Below, piece by piece: positions 9,290 through 19,600 of a stretch of 64,000 bases of DNA; position 1 is the first letter of the stretch, and each line of letters begins with the position of its first letter. Source of the stretch: Cerrena zonata. Its lineage: Eukaryota; Basidiomycota; Agaricomycetes; Polyporales; Cerrenaceae. The translations under genes and the position numbers were made by a program. The stretch is taken from assembly GCA_038087015.1 (NCBI GenBank), contig JASBNA010000023.1:248001-312000 (forward strand). Direction: 5' to 3'. The notes under the pieces were generated by a model, which had not been told where the DNA came from, ran no database searches, and saw only the letters and a list, made by a program, of their open reading frames with translations.

Positions 9290-9345
9290 AAGGAGTATAT
9301 TATAAGGAGTATATTGTAGGGAGTATATTATAAGGAGTATATTGT
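9290..9345. repeat. Four 14-bp tandem units
   Basis: Four consecutive near-identical 14-mers: AAGGAGTATATTAT, AAGGAGTATATTGT, AGGGAGTATATTAT and AAGGAGTATATTGT. Degenerate GAGTATA units continue leftward to about 9229. Located about 770-820 bp upstream of INO1. Confidence 0.9.
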
Positions 9346-9571
9346 CAATACGGGCAATTACTCGAGACTTCATATTTTGGTATTATTGTGAAAGAGCTCC
9401 GTATCTCACTTGTATTTGGCTGTTAATTAACCATTTCTACACAAAATCGTACTAATTTCCAAAAAATTGATATCTTCTGCAATCTATGTAATGGACTGTA
9501 GTCGACCAACAATGGATACTAGAATAAGAAAAACGAAACCAATGCTCAACTAGTACAAGGAGTGAGGTAGG

Positions 9572-9680
9572 AATGGCTACAAGGAGTAAGCTCAGGTAGG
9601 AATTGATTGAGCTAGTAATGGCTACAAGGAGTAAGCTCAGGTAGGAATTGATTGAGCTAGGAATGGCTACAAGGAATGAG
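9572..9680. repeat. 45-bp tandem repeat, 2.4 copies
   Basis: A 44-base segment at 9572-9615 is repeated exactly at 9617-9660, followed by a partial copy starting at 9662, giving a 45-bp period. Each copy contains GGCTACAAGGAGTAAGCTC. It lies 430-540 bp upstream of INO1. Confidence 0.9.
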
Positions 9681-9906
9681 TTAAGAAATGCAATAGTGTA
9701 AAGTCTAATAGTGAATGGCCATGGTTGTAAACAGAATGGCCGTCCGATTCGTACAAGCACCGACATCCACTGCTGCTTTGTTAAATTAACCAAAACCAGC
9801 CACATCGACACGCCAACCATTGGTGATTCAAATAGGGGTAGAGGTTTTCGCCGAAATCAACATACCTTGAATAGACGACCCAACACATACAATACGTGTT
9901 TAGGGA

Positions 9907-9916
9907 TATTCACATG
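9907..9916. promoter_or_regulatory. Ino2/Ino4-type element upstream of INO1
   Basis: TATTCACATG, very close to the complement of the inositol/choline element CATGTGAAAT and, as I recall, the form described for Candida Ino2/Ino4. It lies about 200 bp before the INO1 ATG, the best-known target of this factor pair in Saccharomyces. Confidence 0.55.
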
Positions 9917-9950
9917 TATTGTTTGTGTACACTCCCAGCCCAAGCCATTT

Positions 9951-9966
9951 CGCCGAAATTTCGGCG
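9951..9966. repeat. Perfect 16-bp palindrome
   Basis: CGCCGAAATTTCGGCG is fully self-complementary. Its left part, TTTCGCCGAAAT (9948-9959), is repeated at 9846-9857, 102 bp upstream. Position (about 150 bp before INO1) and symmetry suggest a binding site, but no factor is assigned. Confidence 0.8.
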
Positions 9967-10112
9967 GGCTTGAAAAAAAGTTAAGGAGGATCGAGCAAAA
10001 GTTAGGTATTTGGCAAATTCCTGATTGTTATGGGTACTGGGAGGAAAGAGTATAAATAGGAGACGAATCCGTGTAGAAATTGTAATTGAAAAAATCATTT
10101 TATTAATCAAAA

Positions 10113-11669
10113 ATGTCCGTTCAATTCAAATCTACTAAAACCAATCAAAAAGATAATCAATTGTTTACTCAATTCACTTATGAGAATTCAATTGTTGAAA
10201 AAAATGAAATTGGAACTTATGATGTTACACCCACTTCGATTGACTATGAGTTCCGTACTTCATTAAAGCCCAAGAAAACCGGGTTATTATTAGTTGGATT
10301 GGGTGGTAATAATGGTACTACGTTATTAGGATCGGTTCTCACCAATAAACACCAAATCAGTTTTGAAAATAAAGAAGGGGTTGTTAAACCAAATTATTTT
10401 GGATCGGTTACTCAAAGTTCCACCATTAAATTGGGGGTTGACAAGGAAGGCAATGATGTTTACTCTCCATTCAACTCAATCCTACCAATGCTTAATCCAA
10501 ATGATTTGATTGTTGATGGATGGGACATCAGCAATTTAGAGCTTGACGCCGCCATGAAAAGAGCTCAAGTATTAGATGTTGATTTACAAAAACAATTGGC
10601 TCCATTTTTAAAGGGAATCAAACCAAAACCTTCGGTATACTACCCCGATTTCATTGCTTTGAACCAAAAGGAAAGAGCCAATAACGTTGTTAACGTTGAT
10701 TCTGCTAAAGAAGTCGACACCAATAGAAAATGGCAAGATGTCGAAACCATTAGAAGCGATATTCAAAATTTTAAAAAACAACACAATTTAGAACAAGTGA
10801 TTGTTTTATGGACGGCAAACACCGAAAGATACTCGGATATCATTGATGGGGTTAACGACACCAGTGAAAATTTACTCAAATCAATTCAAGAAAACCACCC
10901 AGAAGTGAGTCCTTCCACAGTTTTCGCCGTTGCATCAATCTTGGAAGGGGTTCCTTACATCAACGGGTCTCCCCAAAATACTTTTGTCCCCGGGGTGATT
11001 GAATTGGCTGAGAAAAACCAGACTTTCATTGGTGGTGACGATTTCAAGAGTGGTCAAACCAAGATCAAGTCGGTATTGGCCCAATTCTTGGTGGATGCCG
11101 GTATCAGACCAATCTCCATTGCCAGTTATAATCATTTGGGTAATAACGATGGTTATAACTTATCTTCCCCAAAACAATTCAAAAGTAAGGAGATCAGTAA
11201 ACGAGGCGTCGTCGATGATATCATCGAAAGTAACCAAATCTTATACAACGAAGAATTGGGTAAGAAAATCGACCACTGTATTGTCATCAAGTACTTACAG
11301 GCAGTTAAAGACAGTAAGGTCGCCATGGATGAATACTACAGCGAGTTGATGTTGGGGGGCCACAACAAAATCAGTATCCATAACGTTTGCGAAGACTCGC
11401 TTTTGGCAACCCCGTTAATCATTGATTTGGTGGTCATGACCGAGTTCTTATCGAGAGTCAGCTACAAAAAAGATAACTCAAACGAGTATCATAATTTTTA
11501 CTCGGTCTTAACCCTTTTGAGTTACTGGTTAAAGGCCCCCTTGACCAAACCAGGCTACAAAGTCATCAACGGGTTGAACAAACAAAGATTGGCCATCGAA
11601 AACTTGTTGAGACTATTGGTTGGTTTACCCATCAACAACGAATTGAGATTCGAAGAAAGATTAGTCTAA
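10113..11669 (+). CDS. INO1: Inositol-3-phosphate synthase
   Basis: Converts glucose-6-phosphate to myo-inositol-3-phosphate using bound NAD, the first step of inositol and phosphatidylinositol synthesis in the cytosol. The 518-residue protein shows the Rossmann motif [13 protein letters not shown] near residue 68, [10 protein letters not shown], the active-site segment [23 protein letters not shown], and the late LSYWLKAPL. Length is near the Saccharomyces enzyme (533). The upstream region carries an Ino2/Ino4-type element, so inositol-repressed control is likely. Confidence 0.97.
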   Translation: MSVQFKSTKTNQKDNQLFTQFTYENSIVEKNEIGTYDVTPTSIDYEFRTSLKPKKTGLLLVGLGGNNGTTLLGSVLTNKHQISFENKEGVVKPNYFGSVTQSSTIKLGVDKEGNDVYSPFNSILPMLNPNDLIVDGWDISNLELDAAMKRAQVLDVDLQKQLAPFLKGIKPKPSVYYPDFIALNQKERANNVVNVDSAKEVDTNRKWQDVETIRSDIQNFKKQHNLEQVIVLWTANTERYSDIIDGVNDTSENLLKSIQENHPEVSPSTVFAVASILEGVPYINGSPQNTFVPGVIELAEKNQTFIGGDDFKSGQTKIKSVLAQFLVDAGIRPISIASYNHLGNNDGYNLSSPKQFKSKEISKRGVVDDIIESNQILYNEELGKKIDHCIVIKYLQAVKDSKVAMDEYYSELMLGGHNKISIHNVCEDSLLATPLIIDLVVMTEFLSRVSYKKDNSNEYHNFYSVLTLLSYWLKAPLTKPGYKVINGLNKQRLAIENLLRLLVGLPINNELRFEERLV

Positions 11670-12351
11670 TATATATATAATATTCCCTAATACATGTTTT
11701 TGCAACATTTTGCAGTAATAAGCCCGAGGTTTCGCTGGCATCACCAGCAAAAATGTTGGGTCGAAAACCCTGTTTCAAGCTACACGACCAGCCTGAGCAG
11801 CCTATCCCAACAATTTGCTCCTCTTTTGATAAAATCCCGATAAAACCACGGCTGGAGCTTATCAGAGACTCGCATCAGGTGGGTTAAGCCAATTACCAGT
11901 TGCAGCGATACCACCATACCATCATGATCCCCAGGCTACAAGCAGAACACTAATCCTAAACTTACTTCGATTACTACAAAAATATTTCTGGCTTTGCAGG
12001 GCAACAATTACTCGAGATAAAAACGCCCAAGTGGGTTAATCCCAACTCTCTTATGACTTTCACCCTGGTTAAAAGTACTATTTTAAGCCAAATTCATGAG
12101 AATTATCTAGAAATACATTGCGTTCAGCACCATTTCCAGTAGTTTGTCTCAGTTTCTTTGTTCTGAGGGTTCGAACATTGTGCTTTTTGGCAAAAGTTTT
12201 TTTTTTTTTTTTTTTTTTTTTGGAATTGGTTGTTTTTTTTTTCCCTGCTCTTCCATTTAAATAGCTGACTAAATCCAGCGTTGCTATTCTTTTATAATTG
12301 AAGGTTTTCTAATTGAAATTGAAGGATTTCAATTAAGTTATTGTTATTAAA
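11670..12351. promoter_or_regulatory. INO1-FAA4 intergenic region
   Basis: INO1 3' end followed by the FAA4 promoter. CCGAGG at 11724-11729 is the complement of CCTCGG, the core of fungal fatty-acid regulators of the Far/Ctf1 type, which would suit an acyl-CoA synthetase; the match is only six bases. There is an imperfect dyad GGGTTAATCCC at 12033-12043 and a T25 run at 12197-12221. No gene seen. Confidence 0.4.
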
Positions 12352-14448
12352 ATGTCACCTCTCACCGTAGTTGTTGGAGAAGCAAGACCGGGCGAAACTG
12401 CTCCAAGAAGAAAAGCCAGTCAAAAACAAGCTGCTGTCGAAAAACCAACTGATATCAAGGCCACCACCATTCCAGAACTTGTAAAAGAATGTGTTGGGAA
12501 ACATGGTAAACGTAATGCAATGGGATGGAGAGATTTGATTGATACTCATATTGAAACCAAAAAGATTAAGAAGATTATCGATGGTCAAGAACAGGAAGTT
12601 GATAAGGATTGGACATTTTTTGAATTATCAAAATACAAATACATCAATTACCCCGATTTGTTGACTTTAATTGAAGATTACGGTAAAGGGTTGGTTTCCT
12701 TGGGGTTAACTCCCGATCAAACTTCAAAATTACATATTTTTGCCTCTACTTCTCATAAATGGTTACAAACTTTTTTGGCCGCTGCTTCTCAATCAATCCC
12801 AGTAGTTACTGCTTATGATACTCTTGGGGAGTCCGGGTTGACTCATTCTTTGGTTCAAACCGAATCCGACGCTGTTTTCACCGATAACGCCTTGTTATCG
12901 CAATTGATTAAACCTTTGCGTAAAGCCACTTCGATCAAGTATATCATTCATGGTGAACCAATTGACGAAGCCGATAAACGTAATCAAGGTAAAAATTATA
13001 AAGAAGCTAAAGAAGCCAAGGAAGAGATTTTGAAAGTTAATCCAGATATCAAGTTTTTCTCCTATGATGATGTCTTGAAATTGGGTAAAGAATCCGACTT
13101 GAAACCAAGCTCCAATATCAAACCGGAAGATTTGGCTTGTATCATGTACACCTCTGGTTCCACCGGTGATCCAAAAGGGGTTATCATTAGTCATGAAAAC
13201 ATTTTGGCTGCCGTGGGTGGGGTCTCCACTAACGCTGGGCGTGATTTGGTTTCAAATAATGATCGTGTGATTGCATTTTTACCTTTGGCTCATATTCTCG
13301 AATTGGTTTTTGAATTGACCGCCATTTGGTGGGGTGGTTGTTTAGGTTACGCCAATGTTAAAACTTTAACCGATGTTTCTTGTAAACACTGTCAATCGGA
13401 CTTACAAGAATTCAAACCAACCATTATGGTTGGGGTTGCCGCCGTTTGGGAATCAGTTAGAAAAGGGGTTTTGGCTAAAATCAAACAAATGTCTCCTTTA
13501 ATCCAAAAAATCTTCTGGACCGCTTATAAAGCCAAAACCACCATGTCCAATTATCATATCCCCGGTGCTTCCATCTTTGACGTTATCTTTAAAAAAGTTA
13601 AAGCAGCCACCGGTGGTGAATTGAAGTATGTCTTAAATGGGGGTTCTCCAATTTCAAAAGATGCTCAAATTTTCATTTCCACTTTGATTGCTCCAATGTT
13701 GGTTGGTTATGGTTTAACCGAAACTTGTGCCAATACTACCATTGTTGAACATAATCATTTTGAATACGGGGTTGCTGGTTCTTTAACCGGGGCCATTACT
13801 GCTAAATTGGTTGATGTCGCTGACGCCGGTTATTTTGCTAAAAATAATCAAGGGGAAGTTTTATTAAAGGGTAAATGTATTACTAAAGCTTACTACAAAA
13901 ATGAAAAGGAAACTAAAGAAGCCTTTAACGATGAAGGCTGGTTTCAAACTGGTGATATTGGTGAATGGACTTCTAATGGTGCTCTTAAAATTATCGATCG
14001 TAAGAAAAATTTGGTTAAAACTTTGAATGGTGAATACATTGCTTTGGAAAAATTAGAATCTACTTATAGATCAAACCCAATTGTTTTAAACATCTGTTGT
14101 TATGCCGATCAATCAAAAGTTAAACCAGTTGCCATCATTTTACCAAATGAATCTCATTTTAAATCATTTTTAATTGAAGAAAAAGTTTACTCCGAATCAG
14201 AAATTAAAACTAAAGATTTATCCTATTTATGTGATGATAAAAAAGTTATTAAAGCAGTTACTAAATCCTTAATTGCTACCGGTAAATCACAAGGTTTAAA
14301 AGGTATTGAATTAATTCAATCCGCCATCATTTTGGATGAAGAATGGACTCCTCAAAATGGATTCGTTACTTCTGCTCAAAAATTACAAAGAAAAAAGATT
14401 TTAAACTCTTGTAAAGATAAAGTTGATGCTGCTTATGCTAATTCTTAA
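12352..14448 (+). CDS. FAA4: Long-chain fatty acyl-CoA synthetase
   Basis: Activates long-chain fatty acids to acyl-CoA using ATP, for lipid synthesis and for turnover of imported fatty acids. The 698-residue protein has the adenylate-forming signature YTSGSTGDPKGV near residue 265, the acyl-binding FLPLAHILE and NGGSPISKDAQ, VGYGLTETCA, and the C-terminal GWFQTGDIGEW and DRKKNLVKT motifs. Length matches Saccharomyces Faa4 (694) and Faa1. There is no signal peptide. Choice between FAA1 and FAA4 as the name rests on memory of Candida annotation and neighbouring genes. Confidence 0.92.
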   Translation: MSPLTVVVGEARPGETAPRRKASQKQAAVEKPTDIKATTIPELVKECVGKHGKRNAMGWRDLIDTHIETKKIKKIIDGQEQEVDKDWTFFELSKYKYINYPDLLTLIEDYGKGLVSLGLTPDQTSKLHIFASTSHKWLQTFLAAASQSIPVVTAYDTLGESGLTHSLVQTESDAVFTDNALLSQLIKPLRKATSIKYIIHGEPIDEADKRNQGKNYKEAKEAKEEILKVNPDIKFFSYDDVLKLGKESDLKPSSNIKPEDLACIMYTSGSTGDPKGVIISHENILAAVGGVSTNAGRDLVSNNDRVIAFLPLAHILELVFELTAIWWGGCLGYANVKTLTDVSCKHCQSDLQEFKPTIMVGVAAVWESVRKGVLAKIKQMSPLIQKIFWTAYKAKTTMSNYHIPGASIFDVIFKKVKAATGGELKYVLNGGSPISKDAQIFISTLIAPMLVGYGLTETCANTTIVEHNHFEYGVAGSLTGAITAKLVDVADAGYFAKNNQGEVLLKGKCITKAYYKNEKETKEAFNDEGWFQTGDIGEWTSNGALKIIDRKKNLVKTLNGEYIALEKLESTYRSNPIVLNICCYADQSKVKPVAIILPNESHFKSFLIEEKVYSESEIKTKDLSYLCDDKKVIKAVTKSLIATGKSQGLKGIELIQSAIILDEEWTPQNGFVTSAQKLQRKKILNSCKDKVDAAYANS

Positions 14449-14674
14449 TTGTTGATGGGTTACTAATTTCTTTTCTTTTTCATGCATGGTTTTTTAACTC
14501 TTTATTGGTTCTCTCTATAATTCTAATATGTTTTTTTGTTTTCCTTATTGCCTTTCTTTTCTCTCATTTCTCTTTATGTATCTCCTCAATGATTATTTAT
14601 GACTTTTAAGCAATGGTCATTACTATATCAAATATATGTAATTAATTTATTATACAAGTAATTATGTAAATGAG

Positions 14675-15838
14675 TTAACCACCGTAACCTTCTTTATAAA
14701 TTTTTCTAATTTGTTCAATTGATAAATTATCATTTAAACATAATTGTAATAAAATTCTTGATTTTTGTGGATTTAAATATCCTCCAGCAATAAGATATTC
14801 TTTATTACTAACTTTTGGTAATGATCCTTTACTTACACTACCATCCATTGATCTTTTTGAATATATTATTGGAATTTGGTATTCCGTTGATAATTTGGCT
14901 AATAATTTATTAGTTGAATCAGCTAATGATCCTGCTCCCATGGTTGCTAAAACAATACCAGGAACTTTCAATTGTTTAATTATTAATTCAATTAATTCAT
15001 TATTAAAATTTTGGTGGAAATATAAGATTGGTATATTCGAATACTTATTATAATCTTTTAATTCATCTTCTCCTAATAAATTGAATTTTTGTAATCCAGT
15101 TGGTCTATTTGGTGGATAGTAATAATGTACTTCATTATTAACAAAATTCCCCAAGTATCCTTGTCCTAAACTTTTAAATGTATCCAAGGAATTTGCATCC
15201 GATTTAGTAATATAATATCCTGATCCAATCTTATCATTCAAAGTTACCAATATCCCTCTACCGCGAGATTGTTTATTTGCAGCAACAACACACGCTTGAT
15301 ATAAATTCATCTCCCCATCACTGGAAATCGATGTTGATGGCCTCATACTCCCACAAATTACAATTGGTTTACGAGTATTTATAGTACTTTCCAAAAAAAA
15401 AGCAGTTTCTTCACAGGTATCAGTACCATGAGTTATAACAATCCCATCGAAAAATGGTAAATCTTCTTGAATCTTATTATGCAATGCTATCAATTCTTTA
15501 GTCCCAAATTCTTTGGAGTCTAAATTGAATACCTGCTCAAAATGTAACTCACAAGTATGTGATAAATCGGGAATTGACTTGATCAAATCCTCAATAGTTA
15601 AATCAACCTCATACCCTGCTGTTTGATACGAACTTGATCCCTTGGACGCAATGGTTCCCCCAGTACCCAAGACTTTAATAATTGGTAACTTAGTATTATC
15701 TCCATCTCCAATACTACTGGCAGTATCACTGGCAATAGAATTAGACCTATATTTAATCCGGAAAATTGGGTGCTCAACGTCCTTGATATCTTCTTGAACA
15801 TCGAAGGGAACTTCTGCCAGGTTTTCAAATCCAGTCAT
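14675..15838 (-). CDS. ASP1: L-asparaginase, cytosolic type
   Basis: Hydrolyses L-asparagine to aspartate and ammonia. The 387-residue product contains both catalytic threonine motifs: LGTGGTIASKG near residue 57 and ITHGTDTCEETA near 135, plus GSMRPSTSISSDG. There is no signal peptide, and the alignment I recall is closest to Saccharomyces Asp1, the constitutive intracellular enzyme, not the secreted Asp3. It converges with FAA4 (about 225 bp apart) and is divergent from COA6. Confidence 0.92.
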   Translation of the reverse strand: MTGFENLAEVPFDVQEDIKDVEHPIFRIKYRSNSIASDTASSIGDGDNTKLPIIKVLGTGGTIASKGSSSYQTAGYEVDLTIEDLIKSIPDLSHTCELHFEQVFNLDSKEFGTKELIALHNKIQEDLPFFDGIVITHGTDTCEETAFFLESTINTRKPIVICGSMRPSTSISSDGEMNLYQACVVAANKQSRGRGILVTLNDKIGSGYYITKSDANSLDTFKSLGQGYLGNFVNNEVHYYYPPNRPTGLQKFNLLGEDELKDYNKYSNIPILYFHQNFNNELIELIIKQLKVPGIVLATMGAGSLADSTNKLLAKLSTEYQIPIIYSKRSMDGSVSKGSLPKVSNKEYLIAGGYLNPQKSRILLQLCLNDNLSIEQIRKIYKEGYGG

Positions 15839-16139
15839 TGTTTATCTGTGCTCGTCTCCGCTATTTCAACTACTAATTCAACTACTTCTTCAACTACTTC
15901 TTCAAACTCATCTGCTTATATACTTTTTTTTTTTCGCAGTAGTAAAAAGCCATTGAAAATGCATGAAAAATGCCTTTTATGGCCCCGGTTCCGGAATCAC
16001 GTCAAATTTTGCAACGTCCGTCACGTGGTCAGATTTCCGGGGTAGGCAATTTCCGACCAAACAGTTTTCTCTGGAAAATTGAAGAGAACGGGCTTTCGAA
16101 AAAGACCAACCAGCTCCTTTAGGAAGAATACAAGACGCC
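15839..16139. promoter_or_regulatory. ASP1-COA6 divergent promoter
   Basis: About 300 bp shared by two divergent genes. TCACGTGG at 16021-16028 is an E-box (CACGTG, Cbf1/Tye7 type). A CAACTACTT-like repeat near 15865-15905 lies in the ASP1 leader. Nothing else recognised. Confidence 0.45.
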
Positions 16140-16463
16140 ATGGGATTCTTTCAGAAAGAAGAGACTGTTCAGGCTCCTCCAAATAAGTCCAAGCGTTTGG
16201 AATGCTGGGATTCGAGAGACAAGTTCTTTCAGTGTTTGACGGAAAACAAAATTGATAATTCACTTGATCCAAAGATACAAAGCAAGGTTGAGCTGAATTG
16301 TGGTGAGTTAAGAAACGACTTTAAGAATAAGTGTGTTGCTAGTTGGTTCAAGTATTTCCAGGAAAAGAGATTCAATGATTTAATTAGACAAAGATATATT
16401 GAAAAATTAGAAGCCGAAGGTGCTCAACCTTTACCTTTCAAATTGGACAATAGAAAGCAGTGA
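16140..16463 (+). CDS. COA6: Cytochrome c oxidase assembly factor Coa6
   Basis: Small intermembrane-space protein that helps load copper into the CuA site of Cox2. The 107-residue product has a twin-cysteine pattern, C22-x9-C32 and C54-x10-C65, exactly the CX9C/CX10C arrangement that separates Coa6 from Cox6b/Cox12. WDSRDKFFQCL and SWFKYFQEKR match the family. Codon 52 (16293-16295) is CTG, at a position where Saccharomyces Coa6 has Ser by my recollection, in keeping with CTG being read as Ser. Confidence 0.93.
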   Translation: MGFFQKEETVQAPPNKSKRLECWDSRDKFFQCLTENKIDNSLDPKIQSKVELNCGELRNDFKNKCVASWFKYFQEKRFNDLIRQRYIEKLEAEGAQPLPFKLDNRKQ

Positions 16464-16608
16464 ATTTGCCTTTTTATTTGCATACTCTTATTTCATTTCT
16501 TGTATATATTCTATTTATTAATGTATCAGCTTCTACAATACTTGTTAATCCGTAAAACTTTATTATTATGCAAGAATAAATCAAAAAAAAAAAAAAAAAA
16601 GGATTAAA

Positions 16609-19600
16609 CTATGATGCAGCTATATATATTGGTTCACGACCAACCACTTTGATATTGTCCTTGTTTAAAACATCCAAAACGGATCCCCATTCGTACTGTC
16701 CCTTTTCTAGTATAACGAATGGCAAGTCGATTTCAATGGATTCTTGTGGTTTTATACTTTCACCCAAATGATTTTGTAGTAATCCATTCACAAGAATTTT
16801 ACGGTCGATAGATACTTGGGACTTAACAACATGAGTGTTAGAGCTGCTTGATGTAGCTATTGATGTGGCCAATGGGAACGGAATATGTCTCAAAATTGCA
16901 TTAATTTCGTCTTCTGAGTTATTGGTAATTTTTGTTTTGAGAGTATAGAACTCTTCGATATCCAATAAAAACTGCAGTCCAGACTTTTTAATAGGAATTT
17001 CATTTCGAATAAGGGTATGATGGATTTGGACTTTACTGTAAACTAAAACGTTTGCCATCTTACGACTCAATCGGATCCCTCTTAAATTAATTATACCGTC
17101 TCTGCGATTGCCGTTAACAGTTTCCCAATCACCTTTCAATTTCTCTAACAATGAATATCTGAGCCAAAAAGTTTCTCTTAATTTCAGTTCTTCTTCATCG
17201 GTAATAAAGTAATTCTTTATAAATTGTTTATTTCTCAAAGATGGCACTGGTTTTGATAAGTCAATATCATTGCTAGAAATTCGTCTAATTGGTAATAAAA
17301 ACCTAGAAGTTTTCATTGGATCAATGATTTCCTCGACTCTAAATTCAGAATTTAAGCCCATGGTATATGTAAAGTTACATGATAATTTTTCATTCCACGA
17401 GTTCCTCATATCAATCACTAATAAACAATACTCACTTATATCCTCTGTTTTTGAATCCATAATCTTTGATATGAAACCCAAGATTTGTTTAAGGTTAGAA
17501 GTCAAATTCTTAGGCATTACATTATCAAGTGCTCGCAAAGATGATGATAGTAATGGTAAAATATCACACCCAATAAGTTCAATAGATGGCATGACAGTTA
17601 AATTAAGTGGCACGTTAACGTTTTTAACAAAACTATTGGAAACATCATTAGCCAATTTATTTGAATAGTCCAAGAGAATCCTCAGTTCTTTCATTCCTCT
17701 TTTACCAGTGATTTCATAATTGATCTTTAAGTCTGAATGGGGCTGGATGATTTTGTATTTAGATGTAATCTCTTCTTTGTTTAAAATCCTAAATGGTTTA
17801 AACATAAGCAATAACCACTCAATCTCATATACCTCATTAGCAGGTATTATAGGACCACCACTCAATGTATTAGAATTCAATTTTGTACTTAAAGGTTCAA
17901 TTGTTGAATCCCAAAATGAAAATGACAAATAGTTTATTGGCTCATCAGAATGATTTGTTAAGCAGATTGAAAATTCATACTTCTCACCTTCTAATAACAT
18001 TAGCCAACCATTATTAATCAGGATGTTGGTGAGGGATAAGGTAGGTTGAGGAGGAACTACACTTAATTGCAAAGTCCTTGTACTGGCCCTACCTTCAATA
18101 TTATTGCCAGATAAATTGGTTATAACACTTTCCAAAGGACCTAAAGGATCTATTGGTTTCTCTAAGACCTTGATTTTTTGAGTATGATCAAAAAATTCCT
18201 CATCAATTATTTGAAAGAATTGAGGATTACATGATCCCATTGCCACATCAAACCCTACAATGCTTAAAGCACCTGCTTCTAATGGCTTGAATGCAACAAT
18301 AAAATATTGGATACTTTTTGGGTGTAGAAGGAGATTATTACCTGAATGGTGATCATTCTGATTGGATAAATTATAATTGGATGAATTTCTCTTTGGAGCT
18401 GATATGGTATGCTTGCTATTCAATATTGATTTAGAAGCTGTTTGATTTATCGGAGGAAGCTGTTGATCATTCAAACCAACAACTGTTGCAGGTCTCATTA
18501 AATGCTTTAAGGTTTGAACACTAACATTACCTTCTGTCATTATTGAGAAATCGGTGACTTCAATTTCAAATGAAAAAGGATTTTGTAAAGCAACTTTTAA
18601 TTGGTAAATTTCATTTTTGATTAAAAGTCTTTCTTTATTCAATGTTGGAAATTTTGTTTTGTTGTAAGGATTAAAAATTAAAGCCGACTCATCTGGCTTA
18701 GGAGTAGAAGATCTTGAATCCTTGTTGGGTGACGAATCTACCAAGCCAACATTATGATTATCTCTTTCATATTCAGGGAAAGGGATTAGAGAATCTTTAG
18801 ATTTACTAGAGACATATTTTACTTTTCTTATCAAAAAGGGGTCCCAATAAGGAGCTTCAAGATTGAGATTATTTCTATCTGATAAATAAACCAATGCATC
18901 AATTTTTTCTTTTAAAGCGATTTGATCAGCAGGAGGTAAACAATGTGTATAACGAGTCAATAGCATAGTACATAATTTAATTAAATAAGAGTAATCTTTG
19001 ATAGCTTCAAGGATTCTCAAGCATATTTTTAAAAGTTGTAATTGTAAGGAGACCCAGTCACTTGGATGTTGAGAAGCAGCCGTTGCAGTACTTTCAGGAT
19101 CAACATTTATACCATACGCTATGAATAATTCATCGAAAATATCCCTTATAGATCCAATAGAGGTATAATCAGATAAGACTGATTCATTTAAGCGAGTTTC
19201 GAATTTGGGTAGTAATGCAATAATTAAAATTCTTAATATGAAAGCTCTTTTCCTTTTCAAACCAAGATCAGTATACATTGAAGCCAAAGCACAGTATATT
19301 CTGCACTGTTCAAAGAAATCCATATCCACTAACTGCAAAGAGAATACCTTATCAATTTGAGCAAGGATATCTGATTTGGTAAACCAAGTATTATCTGATT
19401 TGTTACCACAAGTTTTAGATTTAACAATTCTTTCCAAGACCAGTGAGTCGATCTCTGGTCCACTAAGATGAACATAAACCATAAACTTAATTGATCTTAG
19501 TAAGCATTCTATGTAAACAATATCGGGAACTGTATTTTCGTAATCATTAGTACTCATATGATATAGGTGTAAAACTTTTGAATTCAATCTTTTGATCAAT

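Larger units (their letters stand above)
8727..10112. promoter_or_regulatory. IDH2-INO1 divergent intergenic region
   Basis: A 1.4-kb spacer holding promoters for both genes. On the IDH2 side there is an A20 run near 8831-8850. TCACGTGA at 9178-9185 is an E-box of Cbf1/Tye7 type. Nearer INO1 are short tandem repeats, an ICRE-like site and a palindrome listed separately. Open frames in 8804-9058, 9452-9820 and 9711-10055 overlap repeats and do not look like proteins. Confidence 0.6.

Noticed and set aside
9452..10055. Open frames upstream of INO1
   Set aside because: They arise from the 45-bp repeat, whose length is a multiple of three, and show no protein-like composition.
12165..12180. GGGTTCGAAC resembling a tRNA B box
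   Set aside because: No acceptor or anticodon stems can be formed around it; no tRNA gene was found in the window.
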